From: JBLNBQ01 sp050260095
GTDB lineage: Bacteria; Bacillota; UBA5301; DYFA01
Length of the DNA: 28,371 nt
Assembly: GCA_050260095.1 (NCBI GenBank)
Contig: JBLNBQ010000111.1
Span: forward strand, 1 to 28,371
Direction of reading: 5' to 3'
Below, piece by piece: positions 6,745 to 15,230 of this stretch. How positions within the stretch are numbered: position 1 is the stretch's first letter; every line of letters begins with the position of its first letter. The position numbers were made by a program, and so were the translations under genes. The notes under the pieces are model-generated. The model saw only the letters and a program-made list of their open reading frames with translations, was not told where the DNA came from and ran no database searches.

Positions 6745-8553
6745 CTAGTACCGGTGTCGGATGACCACGACATCGGTGGCACCCGGCGCCGATGGGGTGA
6801 AGGTCCAGGTGGCCGTCCCACTGAGCCCCTGGACATGGGCGAAAGCAGCGCTGTACTGCTTGGTTTGGAAGTTGATGCGCTCGCCGTCCACGTTCTTCGG
6901 TGGAATGCTCGTCCAGTACCAGGGGCCGTAGAGTCCAATGGTCTGCGGACCCGAGCCAAAATCGACGGTGTAGTCCTTGTCCAGGAAGTTCGTGGCATAG
7001 TTGAACCTTGGATTGCCGTCCACCCAACCCCAGTGGTCGAGCGCCAACGCTAGGGTCCAGTCAGTGAAAAGATCATCGAAGGTGGACTGTCCACCCACCG
7101 CGTCGGCGACCGACGCACTGCCCTCCAGCGGGCTGGTCAGGATGGCCCGCAACGTGTCATCCCCGAACCGGTCGTAGATGTACCGGAGGAACAGATAAGC
7201 CGCGCCGTAGTCGGCCACGCCCAGCTCCGACGACTCGCTCCATTGAATCAGGGAGTTGGCCGGCGTGTTCAGCAGGAAGTCGAACACGTGCCCAACCAAT
7301 AGGCTGTTGCCAGCCTCCACGCCGTAGCCGTTGATCTCAGCGTTCATCTCAGCAACGGCCTCGTTGAGCCAGAGCGGTTGCTCAGTGTCGTTGGCCCGGT
7401 TGCGCTCGTTGAAGAAAACCATGTGACCGAATTCGTGCGCAAGGGCAGCCTTGAGGCTAGACACCGTGCTGCCAGAATCGACATAGAACATCTGCCGCTC
7501 GTTGGAATGGAAGTAGACCTTCGGGTTAAGCGACTGTCCGTAGCTGTAAACATACGCATCAGTGTACTCGTTCAGCGGCGAAAAGAGTCCCACCAGGTTC
7601 GCCGCCAGATCGGTCACCAGGATATAGATGTGCGCGTCCTGGTCTACCCCGGGCGAGTCCTCACTGCCCAGTTGCGCGTGGGTCTTAGCGACCATTGCGT
7701 CAAAGGCGGTCCCCAAATCGTTGAGATCGGCCTGAGCGAGAGCACCCAATTGCCGATTGTCCACGAAGATGTAGGTCCAAGGAGAGACGTACTTGCAGGT
7801 GGCCGGGTACCGGCCCCACTGACTCTCCGAAATCGCGTTGTTCAGGTCCATCGGCGTTCGCAACCAGAAATTCACCACGTCGTTGACCAGGTGTGGAACT
7901 CCGAAGTCCGGCTGCAGACTCCTCGGCCAAGCGGCACCGCGCGGATGACGAGACCCCAACCCCTGCTCCAGTTCCCAGCGAAGCACGTCGTTACTCTTGA
8001 CCGCCACGGGCGTTCTCGGCAGGCCGAGTTGGCGCCGCGCCGTCTGCTCACGGACCATCAAGCCCGGCAGGGCAGACAAGCCGACACTGGAGGTGGCGGA
8101 AGTGGAAGAGTACCCCGTGCTGCCCGTATCCCGGGTCGCCACCACAACCTTGACTCGGTCTTCCGGCACCAAAGCGTTCAAGGTAATGGCGCCGGATGCG
8201 CCGCTCGTCTGCACCGAATAGAAGTTGACCTCAGGAGTCTCACTCAGCCTTACGTCGGGGAGAGGGATGGTTCCGGAGAGGCTCATGGTCTGAAAATACG
8301 GCTCATGCTCGTCGGCGGTAATCCACAACCGGTTGGTGCCGGCCGCGATGCCGGTAAGAGTGTAACGCCCTGCGGAGTCCGTCTGGGTTACCCGGCTTCC
8401 CACCCTGACAATCGCCCCTGCGACGGGTAAATTGGTGGTCCGGTCGAGCACCCGGCCCGAGATAGACGCGGTCGGAGTCGGCGCTCCACCACCGCCGCAA
8501 CCCGCGACGAGCGCAAGCAAGAGTATCGCGGCCAGAACATTGAGCCTTCTCAC
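6745..8553 (-). CDS. Lipoprotein metallopeptidase (gluzincin, M30 hyicolysin-like) with regulatory-like domain
   Basis: A 602-residue surface protein. The GTG at 8553 has AAGGAGG 6 bases upstream, and the product then begins with a signal peptide whose lipobox VAGC puts the lipidated Cys at residue 19, followed by a Gly/Thr/Pro linker. Residues about 29-95 form a carboxypeptidase-regulatory-like domain (SISGRVLDRTTNLPVAGAIV, DSAGRYTLTGI). The zinc motif HEFGH is at residues 373-377, with a WLNEAVAE helix giving a probable third ligand at Glu398 or Glu402; this spacing (about 20 residues) fits gluzincins. The C-terminal region (about 520-602) is beta-rich. It probably cleaves peptides outside the cell; the substrate is unknown. 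It forms a unit with the small exported gene downstream. Confidence 0.82.
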   Translation of the reverse strand: MRRLNVLAAILLLALVAGCGGGGAPTPTASISGRVLDRTTNLPVAGAIVRVGSRVTQTDSAGRYTLTGIAAGTNRLWITADEHEPYFQTMSLSGTIPLPDVRLSETPEVNFYSVQTSGASGAITLNALVPEDRVKVVVATRDTGSTGYSSTSATSSVGLSALPGLMVREQTARRQLGLPRTPVAVKSNDVLRWELEQGLGSRHPRGAAWPRSLQPDFGVPHLVNDVVNFWLRTPMDLNNAISESQWGRYPATCKYVSPWTYIFVDNRQLGALAQADLNDLGTAFDAMVAKTHAQLGSEDSPGVDQDAHIYILVTDLAANLVGLFSPLNEYTDAYVYSYGQSLNPKVYFHSNERQMFYVDSGSTVSSLKAALAHEFGHMVFFNERNRANDTEQPLWLNEAVAEMNAEINGYGVEAGNSLLVGHVFDFLLNTPANSLIQWSESSELGVADYGAAYLFLRYIYDRFGDDTLRAILTSPLEGSASVADAVGGQSTFDDLFTDWTLALALDHWGWVDGNPRFNYATNFLDKDYTVDFGSGPQTIGLYGPWYWTSIPPKNVDGERINFQTKQYSAAFAHVQGLSGTATWTFTPSAPGATDVVVIRHRY

Positions 8554-8650
8554 GCTACCCCTCCTTGCTAACTTCTGGAAAGGGGATTTCAACGTGTCAG
8601 AGCCAAGTCCTGCCCTAATGGATCGCTGGCAGGCCGCATCGGGCACCAAA

Positions 8651-8680
8651 ATGAGCGGCTGGCCGAGGCCAGCCGCTCAT
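8651..8680 (-). terminator. Strong intrinsic terminator after nifJ
   Basis: ATGAGCGGCTGGCC and its exact complement form a 13-14 bp stem with a 2-4 base loop, and the minus strand continues with TTTTGG. It lies 21 bases past the nifJ stop and clear of the next gene, so it ends the glyA/nifJ transcription region. Confidence 0.85.
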
Positions 8681-8701
8681 CCCAGTGTCACCGGCGTCTT
8701 C

Positions 8702-11700
8702 TCACCCATGCGTCAGCCGCTTGTAGGTCTCCCGGCGCACGGCGGCGTCCTTTTCGGCCTGTTCGAAGAGTTGCTCGGCCGCCTCCGGGAACTGCTTCTT
8801 GAGCGTGGCGTACCGCACCTCGCCCAGCAGGAAGTCGCGGAAGGAGCCGGTCGGTTCGGCCGAGTCGAGGGTGAACGGGTTCTTGCCCTCCTCGGCGAGC
8901 TGCGGGTTGTAGCGGTAAAGCGGCCAGTAGCCGGCCTCCACCGCCTTCTTGGCTTCCTCCTGCGAGTGGTTCATGTTGATGCCGTGGTTGATGCAGGGGG
9001 CGTAGGCGATGACCAGCGATGGACCGTCATACCGCTCGGCCTCGGCGATCGCCTTGACCACCTGGTTCTTGTTGGCGCCCATCGCCACCTGTGCGACGTA
9101 GACGTAGCCGTAGGACATGGCCATCAGGCCGAGATCCTTCTTGCGGGTCCGCTTGCCGGCGGCGGCGAACTTGGCGACCGCCCCGGTCGGCGTGGATTTC
9201 GACGACTGCCCGCCGGTGTTGGAGTAGACCTCGGTGTCGAGCACGAGCACGTTCACGTCGACGCCAGAGGCGAGGACGTGATCGAGGCCGCCGTAGCCGA
9301 TGTCGTAGGCCCAGCCGTCGCCGCCGAAGATCCACACGGACGGCTTCACCAGGTAGTCGGCGAGCCCGGCCACCCCTTCGAGCAGAGCCTTGGCCTCGCC
9401 AACGGCGCCCTCCAGGGCCGGACCCAGCAGGGCCTTGACCTTGGCGGCCGCCGCCTTCGACAGGTTGGCGTCGTGCTTGCCGGCCAGCCACTCGGCGCCC
9501 GCCGCCTTGAACTCCGCCGGCACCTCCGCCTCGCCGAGCTGCTCGATGAGCTGGGCAAGCTTCGCCCGCTTCTGAGCGGTGGCCAGGGCGAGCCCGTAGC
9601 CGAACTCGGCGTTGTCCTCGAAGAGGGAGTTGGCCCAGGCCGGGCCGTGACCCTCGGCGTTCACCGTGTAGGGGCAGGTCGGGGCGGAGCCGCCGTAGAT
9701 CGACGAACAACCGGTGGCATTGGCGACGATCATCCGGTCGCCGAAGAGCTGGGTGACCAGCTTGATGTACGGCGTCTCGCCGCAGCCCGCGCAGGCGCCG
9801 GAGAACTCGAAGAGCGGCAGCTTGAACTGGCTCCCCTTGACCGTCTCCGGGTTCATGCCGGTCTCCACGTGCGGGAGGCGCTCGGCGAACTCGTACTTGG
9901 CCTCCTCCGCCGCCTGAACCTCGGCGAGCGGCTTCATGGCCAGCGACTTCACCTTGGAGAGGCAGACGTCGATGCAGTTCCCGCAGCCTGTGCAGTCGAG
10001 CGGCGAGACCTGGATGGTGAACTGGTACCCGGCGACCTCCTTGCCGATGGCCGGTTTGCTGGCGTACCCCTCGGGCGCCCCGGCGAGGTCCTCCGGCTTG
10101 GCCAGGTACGGCCGGATGGCGGCGTGCGGGCAGACCAGCGCGCACTGGTTGCACTGGATGCAGGTCTCGTGGTTCCAGACCGGCACCTCGAAGGCGATCC
10201 CACGCTTCTCATACTTGGTCGTCCCGGTCGGCACCGTGCCGTCGGCCGCGAAGGCGCTGACCGGCAGCTTGTCGCCCTCGAGCTTCAGCACCGGCCCGGC
10301 CACCTCGCGGACATACTCCGGCAGGTCGTCGACGGCCACGGCCGCCGCGGCTTCGTCGACCGCGTTCGCCCAGGCCGCCGGATAGGCGATCTCCTGCAGC
10401 GCCTCGCAGGCCCGGTCGACCGCGGCCACGTTCATGGCGACGACCTGGTCGCCCTTCTTGCCGTAGGTCTTCTTGATCGCCTTCTTGATGTAGCCGAGCG
10501 CCTCCTCGACCGGAATGACGCCGGCGATCTTGAAGAAGGCCGCCTGCATCACGGCGTTGATGCGCCCGCCGAGGCCGACCTCCTGGGCGATCTTGACGGC
10601 GTCGATGTTGTAGAACCTGAGCTTCCGCTCGGCGATGGTCCGCTTCACGCTGGCCGGCAGCTTCTGCTCCATCTCAGACAGGGTCCAGGGCGAGTTGAGC
10701 AGGAAGATGCCGCCCGGCTTGATGCCCGCCAGCACATCGTACCGCCCCACGTAGGAAGCGTTGTGGCACGCCACCAGGTCGGCCTGGTCGATGAGATAGG
10801 TCGACTGGATGGGCGACTTGCCGAAGCGCAGGTGGGAGATGGTGATTCCGCCTGACTTCTTGGAGTCGTACACGAAGTAGCCCTGGGCGTAAAGGTCGGT
10901 GTTGTCGCCGATGATCTTGATGGAGTTCTTGTTGGCGCCGACCGTCCCGTCAGACCCCAGCCCCCAGAACTTGCAGCTGAACAGGCCCTCGGGCGCCGTG
11001 CTGAGGGACTCGCCCACCGCCAGCGAGGTGTGGGTGACATCGTCCTCGATGCCCACGGTGAAGTGGTTCTTCGGCTCGGCCTCGCCCAGGTTGTCGAAGA
11101 CCGCTTTGACCATGGCCGGGGTGAACTCTTTCGAACCCAGGCCGTACCGCCCGCCCACGATGACGAGGTCGCGCCCGTGCTCGGCGCACGCGGTGCGGAC
11201 GTCTTCGTAGAGCGGCTCGCCCAGCGACCCGGGTTCTTTGGTCCGGTCGAGTACGGCCAGGCTCTTCACGCTCGCCGGCAGGCTGGTCAGGAAGTAGTCG
11301 GCCGCGAACGGGCGGTAGAGGTGGACCTTCACCAGGCCGACCTTCTCGCCCCGCCGGACCAGGTAGTTGATGGTCTCCTCGATCGTCTCGCAGGCGGAAC
11401 CCATCGCGACGACGACGCGCTCGGCATCGGGGGCGCCCACGTAGTCGAAGAGCCGGTAGCGCCGCCCGGTGAGCTGGGAGACCTTCGCCATGTTGGCCCG
11501 GACGATCTCCGGCACAGCCAGGTAGTAGGGGTTGGCGGCCTCCCGGTTCTGGAAGTAGATGTCGGGGTTCTGGGCGGTGCCGCGCTGCACCGGGTGCTCG
11601 GGGTTCAGGGAGCGCTTCCGGAAGGCTTCGACGGCCTCCCAGTTGACGAGTTTGGCCATCTCGTCGTACTCGAGCAGTTCGACCTTCTGCACCTCGTGCG

Positions 11701-11920
11701 AGGTGCGGAAGCCGTCGAAGAAGTGCAGGAACGGCACCCGGGAGTCGATGGCCGACAGGTGCGCGACCAAGGCCAGGTCGGCGGCCTCCTGCACCGAGTT
11801 CGAGGCCAGCATGGCGAACCCGGTCTGGCGGGTGGCCATCACGTCGGAGTGGTCACCGAAGATGGAGAGCGCGTGCGCCGCCAAAGCCCGGGCGGAAACG
11901 TGGAAGACGCCCGGCAGCAG
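8702..11920 (-). CDS. nifJ: Pyruvate:ferredoxin (flavodoxin) oxidoreductase, main part after an in-frame stop
   Basis: This holds codons 103-1175 of a single-chain NifJ; codon 102 is TAA, and the reading frame is otherwise unbroken. Read through, the protein would be about 1174 residues, the normal family length. The order of features is normal: the rest of the pyrimidine domain (HVSARALAAHALSIFGDHSD), the CoA-side domain, the gamma-like domain (SDGTVGANKNSIK), two ferredoxin-like cluster motifs (CIQCNQCALVCP from about residue 689, and CTGCGNCIDVCLS), the proximal-cluster CAGCGE with ATGCSSIYGG, and the ThDP motif GGDGWAYDIGYGG near residue 968. No Shine-Dalgarno precedes any start in this part; the first plausible codon, TTG 11884, has none. 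Every motif seen is intact, which argues against old decay. It could be read-through, a fresh mutation or a sequence error. Confidence 0.88.
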   Translation of the reverse strand: MLPGVFHVSARALAAHALSIFGDHSDVMATRQTGFAMLASNSVQEAADLALVAHLSAIDSRVPFLHFFDGFRTSHEVQKVELLEYDEMAKLVNWEAVEAFRKRSLNPEHPVQRGTAQNPDIYFQNREAANPYYLAVPEIVRANMAKVSQLTGRRYRLFDYVGAPDAERVVVAMGSACETIEETINYLVRRGEKVGLVKVHLYRPFAADYFLTSLPASVKSLAVLDRTKEPGSLGEPLYEDVRTACAEHGRDLVIVGGRYGLGSKEFTPAMVKAVFDNLGEAEPKNHFTVGIEDDVTHTSLAVGESLSTAPEGLFSCKFWGLGSDGTVGANKNSIKIIGDNTDLYAQGYFVYDSKKSGGITISHLRFGKSPIQSTYLIDQADLVACHNASYVGRYDVLAGIKPGGIFLLNSPWTLSEMEQKLPASVKRTIAERKLRFYNIDAVKIAQEVGLGGRINAVMQAAFFKIAGVIPVEEALGYIKKAIKKTYGKKGDQVVAMNVAAVDRACEALQEIAYPAAWANAVDEAAAAVAVDDLPEYVREVAGPVLKLEGDKLPVSAFAADGTVPTGTTKYEKRGIAFEVPVWNHETCIQCNQCALVCPHAAIRPYLAKPEDLAGAPEGYASKPAIGKEVAGYQFTIQVSPLDCTGCGNCIDVCLSKVKSLAMKPLAEVQAAEEAKYEFAERLPHVETGMNPETVKGSQFKLPLFEFSGACAGCGETPYIKLVTQLFGDRMIVANATGCSSIYGGSAPTCPYTVNAEGHGPAWANSLFEDNAEFGYGLALATAQKRAKLAQLIEQLGEAEVPAEFKAAGAEWLAGKHDANLSKAAAAKVKALLGPALEGAVGEAKALLEGVAGLADYLVKPSVWIFGGDGWAYDIGYGGLDHVLASGVDVNVLVLDTEVYSNTGGQSSKSTPTGAVAKFAAAGKRTRKKDLGLMAMSYGYVYVAQVAMGANKNQVVKAIAEAERYDGPSLVIAYAPCINHGINMNHSQEEAKKAVEAGYWPLYRYNPQLAEEGKNPFTLDSAEPTGSFRDFLLGEVRYATLKKQFPEAAEQLFEQAEKDAAVRRETYKRLTHG

Positions 11921-11923
11921 TTA
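11921..11923 (-). other. nifJ: In-frame TAA stop inside nifJ
   Basis: The codons around it read ATC TCC GGC TAA CTG CTG CCG GGC; in normal NifJ proteins this place reads ISGELLPG, so the stop replaces a Glu. It is codon 102 from the GTG at 12226. A GAA-to-TAA change is one base, GAG-to-TAA two. TAA ends at least six other genes here (pdxT, pdxS, greA, rpmE and two more), so it is not a reassigned codon. The base after it is C, a context known to be leaky in E. coli. Confidence 0.9.
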
Positions 11924-12226
11924 GCCGGAGATCTTGTACATGTTGGGGATCATGAGGAGCAGGCCCTGCGACGCGGTGAAGGTGGTGGTCAGCGCCCCGC
12001 CGGCCAGCGCGCCGTGGACGGCGCCCGCCGCGCCGGCCTCCGACTGCATCTCGACCACGCGCACCTGCTGTCCGAAGAGGTTCTTCCGTCCGCGCGCCGC
12101 CCATTCGTCGGCCGACTCGGCCATGGGGGACGACGGGGTGATGGGATAGATGGCCGCCACGTCGCTGAAAGCGTACGCCACGTGGGCGGCGGCGGTGTTG
12201 CCGTCGATGGTCTCCTTGAATGCCAC
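11924..12226 (-). CDS. nifJ: Pyruvate:ferredoxin oxidoreductase, N-terminal part before the in-frame stop
   Basis: 101 residues starting at GTG 12226, with GGGAGG ending 8 bases upstream; the product begins MAFKETIDGN, which is the usual NifJ start. It contains the family loop IYPITPSSPMAE, the conserved VRVVEMQSEAGAAGAVHG stretch and TASQGLLLMIPNMYKISG, then the TAA at 11923-11921. Alone it would be only a fragment of the pyrimidine-binding domain and could not catalyse pyruvate oxidation. It lies 72 bases after glyA with no clear promoter or terminator between, so the two genes are probably cotranscribed. Confidence 0.88.
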
Positions 12227-12298
12227 TTGGTGTTCCTCCCTCACAGGCCCGGCAGCGGGACAGCCCATGCCCCGCGCCCGGCCTCAGTTGTACCTGCG

Positions 12299-13576
12299 CT
12301 ACCCTTGAGAAAACCGGGCCGAAAGCGCTGCGACCTGCGCCGCAGCCTCCTTCATCGCCTCCTCGCTCACTTCGGCCACGAGGACCCGGTCCATGATCGC
12401 GGCGATCTCCTCCATCTCGGCCGTGCCCATCCCCCGGGTCGTGACCGCCGGCGTGCCGACCCGGATACCGCTGGTCACCATCGGCGACTGCGTCTCGTTC
12501 GGCACGGTGTTCTTGTTCACCGTGATGCCGATCTCGTCGAGCCGGCGCTCCGCCTCCTTGCCGGTAAGCCCGCGGCTTTGGAGGTTGATCAGCATCAGGT
12601 GGTTGTCGGTGCCGCCGGAGACGAGCCGGAAGCCCCGGGCGAGCAGAGCCTTCGCCAGCGCCTGGGCGTTGGCGAGAAGCCGCTTCTGGTACTCCTTGAA
12701 TTCGGGCTGCAGGGCTTCGCCGAACGCCACCGCCTTGGCGGCGATGACGTGCATCAGCGGGCCGCCCTGGATGCCCGGGAAAATCGCCTTGTCGACCGCC
12801 TTGGCCCACTCTTCGGTGCAGAGGATGAGGCCGCCCCGGGGGCCGCGCAGCGTCTTGTGCGTGGTCGAGGTGACGAAGTGGGCGTGCGGCACGGGACTCG
12901 GGTGGAGCCCCGCCGCCACCAGCCCGGCGATGTGGGCCATGTCGACCATGAAGAGCGCGCCCACCTCGTCGGCGATCTGCCGGAAGCGGGCGAAGTCGAT
13001 CACCCGGGGATAGGCGCTGGCCCCCGCCACGATGAGCTTCGGGCGGTGCTGCCGGGCGAGTTCGGCGACCTGGTCGTAGTCGATGGTCTCCGTCTCCGGG
13101 TGGACGCCGTACGCGACGAAGTTGTAGCTGAGGCCCGAGAAGTTGACCGGCGAGCCGTGGGTCAGATGGCCACCGTGCGAGAGGTTCATGCCCAAGACCG
13201 TGTCGCCGTGCTTGAGGCACGCCGTGTAGACCCCCATGTTGGCCTGCGCGCCGGAGTGCGGCTGGACGTTGGCGTGCGCCGCGCCGAAGATCTGCTTCAC
13301 CCGCTCCCGGGCCAGGTTCTCCACCACGTCGACGCACTCGCACCCGCCGTAGTAGCGCCGCCCGGGGTAGCCTTCAGCGTACTTGTTGGTGAGCACCGTG
13401 CCTTGCGCGGCCCGCACCGCTTCGCTGGTGAAGTTCTCAGAGGCGATTAGTTCGATGTTGCGCCGCTGGCGCCGCTCCTCCGCGGCGATGGCCTCCGCCA
13501 CCTCGGGGTCGGACGCGCCGACGACCGCGGTCAGGACTTCCTGCAGGTTGCCGCTCCGGTAACAGGTTTCCGCCAC
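12299..13576 (-). CDS. glyA: Serine hydroxymethyltransferase
   Basis: A 425-residue cytosolic PLP enzyme that converts serine and tetrahydrofolate to glycine and methylene-tetrahydrofolate. The PLP lysine is Lys241 in TTHKTLRGPRGG. Other family blocks are ELIASENFTS, NKYAEGYPGRRYYGG, QPHSGAQANMGVY, MVDMAHIAGLVAAG and IFPGIQGGP. The start is GTG 13576, with AGGAGG 8 bases upstream; an ATG at 13615 in the same frame lacks a ribosome site. Length is typical. It stands after the pdxST terminator and before nifJ. Its cofactor is made by the PdxST synthase encoded just upstream, a fitting neighbourhood although probably a separate unit. Confidence 0.96.
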   Translation of the reverse strand: MAETCYRSGNLQEVLTAVVGASDPEVAEAIAAEERRQRRNIELIASENFTSEAVRAAQGTVLTNKYAEGYPGRRYYGGCECVDVVENLARERVKQIFGAAHANVQPHSGAQANMGVYTACLKHGDTVLGMNLSHGGHLTHGSPVNFSGLSYNFVAYGVHPETETIDYDQVAELARQHRPKLIVAGASAYPRVIDFARFRQIADEVGALFMVDMAHIAGLVAAGLHPSPVPHAHFVTSTTHKTLRGPRGGLILCTEEWAKAVDKAIFPGIQGGPLMHVIAAKAVAFGEALQPEFKEYQKRLLANAQALAKALLARGFRLVSGGTDNHLMLINLQSRGLTGKEAERRLDEIGITVNKNTVPNETQSPMVTSGIRVGTPAVTTRGMGTAEMEEIAAIMDRVLVAEVSEEAMKEAAAQVAALSARFSQG

Positions 13577-13631
13577 TTCTCGCTCCTCCTCTGTCCTACT
13601 TCGCAGAAAACTCATTCAACGGTACACAAGA

Positions 13632-13660
13632 CCCCCGTCTCCCACTTCCGGAAACGGGGG
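13632..13660 (-). terminator. Terminator hairpin after pdxT
   Basis: CCCCCGTTTCC and GGAGACGGGGG pair over 11 bp with one G-T pair and a 7-base loop. The minus strand continues TCTTGTG, so the U-tract is weak. It lies 38 bases beyond the pdxT stop and before glyA. Confidence 0.65.
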
Positions 13661-13698
13661 ACCGGCTCCGTGCGACCTTGTCGTCCCAGTGCCGGGTG

Positions 13699-14265
13699 TT
13701 ACCGGCACATCTCCAGGAAGTAGGCGTGCAGCCGCGGGTCCCCGGTCAGTTCCGGGTGAAACGCGGAGACCAGGTAACGCCCCTGCCGGGCCGCGACGAT
13801 CTTGCCGCCGTGCTCGGCCAATACCTCGACCCCCGGCCCCACCGCCTCGATGTAGGGCGCCCGGATGAAGGCCGCCCGGAACGGCGTCTCACCCAGCGCC
13901 GGAATATCCAGGTCGGTCTCGAAGGAGTCGACCTGGCGCCCGTAGGCGTTCCGCTTGACGGTGATGTCCATGAGCCCCAGGCGCGGCTGCTCCGAGCCGG
14001 GGATGTCGCGGGCCAGCAGGATCAGCCCGGCGCAGGTGCCGTAGACCGGCAGGCCCGCTTCGGCCCGCTCCTTGATCGCGGCGTCGAGGCCGTGCTTGGC
14101 CATCAGCTTGCCCAGCGTGGTGCTCTCCCCGCCTGGCAGGATCAGACCGTCGAGCCCCTCAAGGTCGCGCACATACTTGACCGGGACCCCCTCGGCGCCC
14201 AGCTCCGCCACCATCCAAAGATGTTCTCTGACCGCCCCTTGCAGGTCGAGGACCCCAATCCGCAT
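13699..14265 (-). CDS. pdxT: Pyridoxal 5'-phosphate synthase, glutaminase subunit
   Basis: A 188-residue class-I glutaminase that releases ammonia from glutamine and passes it to PdxS. The ATG at 14265 starts one base after the pdxS stop (TAAGATG), so translation is coupled. The product starts MRIGVLDLQGAVREH, as is usual. Catalytic residues are Cys78 in YGTCAGLILLA and His170/Glu172 in FHPELTGD. The oxyanion block LILPGGEST is present. Length is normal. Confidence 0.96.
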   Translation of the reverse strand: MRIGVLDLQGAVREHLWMVAELGAEGVPVKYVRDLEGLDGLILPGGESTTLGKLMAKHGLDAAIKERAEAGLPVYGTCAGLILLARDIPGSEQPRLGLMDITVKRNAYGRQVDSFETDLDIPALGETPFRAAFIRAPYIEAVGPGVEVLAEHGGKIVAARQGRYLVSAFHPELTGDPRLHAYFLEMCR

Positions 14266-14266
14266 C

Positions 14267-15151
14267 TTACCAGCCCCGGCCCGCAATCTTTTCTTCCGGC
14301 TTCATGCCGCCCACCTGAATCCCGCGCATCGCTTCGCCGATGCCCTTGGAGACCTCGGCGAGCAGGGCGTAGTCCTGGTAGTGCGCGGTGGCCTCGACGA
14401 TGGCCTTCGCCCGGGCCGCCGGGTTCTTCGACTTGAAGATACCCGAGCCGACGAAAACGCCGTCGACGCCGAGGTGCATCATGAGGGCGGCGTCGGCCGG
14501 GGTGGCGATGCCGCCGGCGGCGAAGTTGACCACCGGGAGCTTGCCGTGGTCGTGCACGTACTTGACCAAGTCGTACGGCGCGCCGAGCTCCTTGGCGATG
14601 GTCATCAGCTCTTCTTCGGGGGCCACCTGCACCCGCCGGATGTCGTCCAGCACCTGCCGGGCGTGGCGGACGGCCTCGACCACATCGCCCGTGCCGGCCT
14701 CGCCCTTCGTCCGGATCATCGCCGCGCCCTCGCCGATCCGCCGCAGGGCCTCGCCCAGGTTGCGGCAGCCACAGACGAACGGCACCTTGAAGTCGTGCTT
14801 GTTGATGTGGTAGGACTCGTCGGCGGGCGTGAGCACCTCCGACTCGTCGATGTAGTCGATGCCCATCGCCTCAAGGATGCGGGCCTCGACGAAGTGGCCG
14901 ATGCGGGCCTTCGCCATCACCGGGATGGTCACGGCGTTCATGATCTGTTCGATGATGAGCGGGTCGGACATTCGGGCCACGCCGCCCTCCGCCCGGATGT
15001 CGGCCGGCACGCGCTCGAGCGCCATGACCGCCACCGCCCCGGCGTCTTCGGCGATCTTCGCCTGTTCGGGGGTGGTGACGTCCATAATGACGCCGCCTTT
15101 GAGCATCTCCGCCAACCCGGTCTTGACCCGCCAGGTAGCCTTCTCTTCCAC
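14267..15151 (-). CDS. pdxS: Pyridoxal 5'-phosphate synthase, synthase subunit
   Basis: A 294-residue subunit that makes PLP from ribose 5-phosphate, glyceraldehyde 3-phosphate and ammonia (the deoxyxylulose-independent route). The chosen GTG 15151 has GGAGG 8 bases upstream and gives the family start MEEKATWRVKTG; the frame stays open further upstream but without family residues or a ribosome site. Active-site lysines lie in PVMAKARIGH and MIRTKGEAGTGDVVEAV; the phosphate loop GVDGVFVGSGIFKS is near the C-terminus. It lies 79 bases after ychF without a terminator and is followed directly by pdxT. Confidence 0.97.
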   Translation of the reverse strand: MEEKATWRVKTGLAEMLKGGVIMDVTTPEQAKIAEDAGAVAVMALERVPADIRAEGGVARMSDPLIIEQIMNAVTIPVMAKARIGHFVEARILEAMGIDYIDESEVLTPADESYHINKHDFKVPFVCGCRNLGEALRRIGEGAAMIRTKGEAGTGDVVEAVRHARQVLDDIRRVQVAPEEELMTIAKELGAPYDLVKYVHDHGKLPVVNFAAGGIATPADAALMMHLGVDGVFVGSGIFKSKNPAARAKAIVEATAHYQDYALLAEVSKGIGEAMRGIQVGGMKPEEKIAGRGW

Positions 15152-15230
15152 TTCCGTTCCCTCCAACGCTTCTCGAACTGCTTCTCCGCCCCGAGGGGCA
15201 ATCCTGCCCAAAAATAGCTTCTGCAACTGG

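Noticed and set aside
11921..11923. TAA in nifJ as a recoded codon (selenocysteine, pyrrolysine or code change)
   Set aside because: Those use TGA or TAG, and TAA is the normal stop of several other genes in this window.
1041..13450. Very long open frames on the plus strand opposite cytochrome, por, nifJ and glyA genes
   Set aside because: They lie exactly antisense to genes with clear family motifs; high GC leaves few stop codons. They have repetitive Arg/Gly/Val/His-rich translations and no ribosome sites that I could support.
13577..13631. Possible promoter for glyA (TTGAAT and TAGGAC)
   Set aside because: Spacing of 15 bases and poor -10 match; not convincing.
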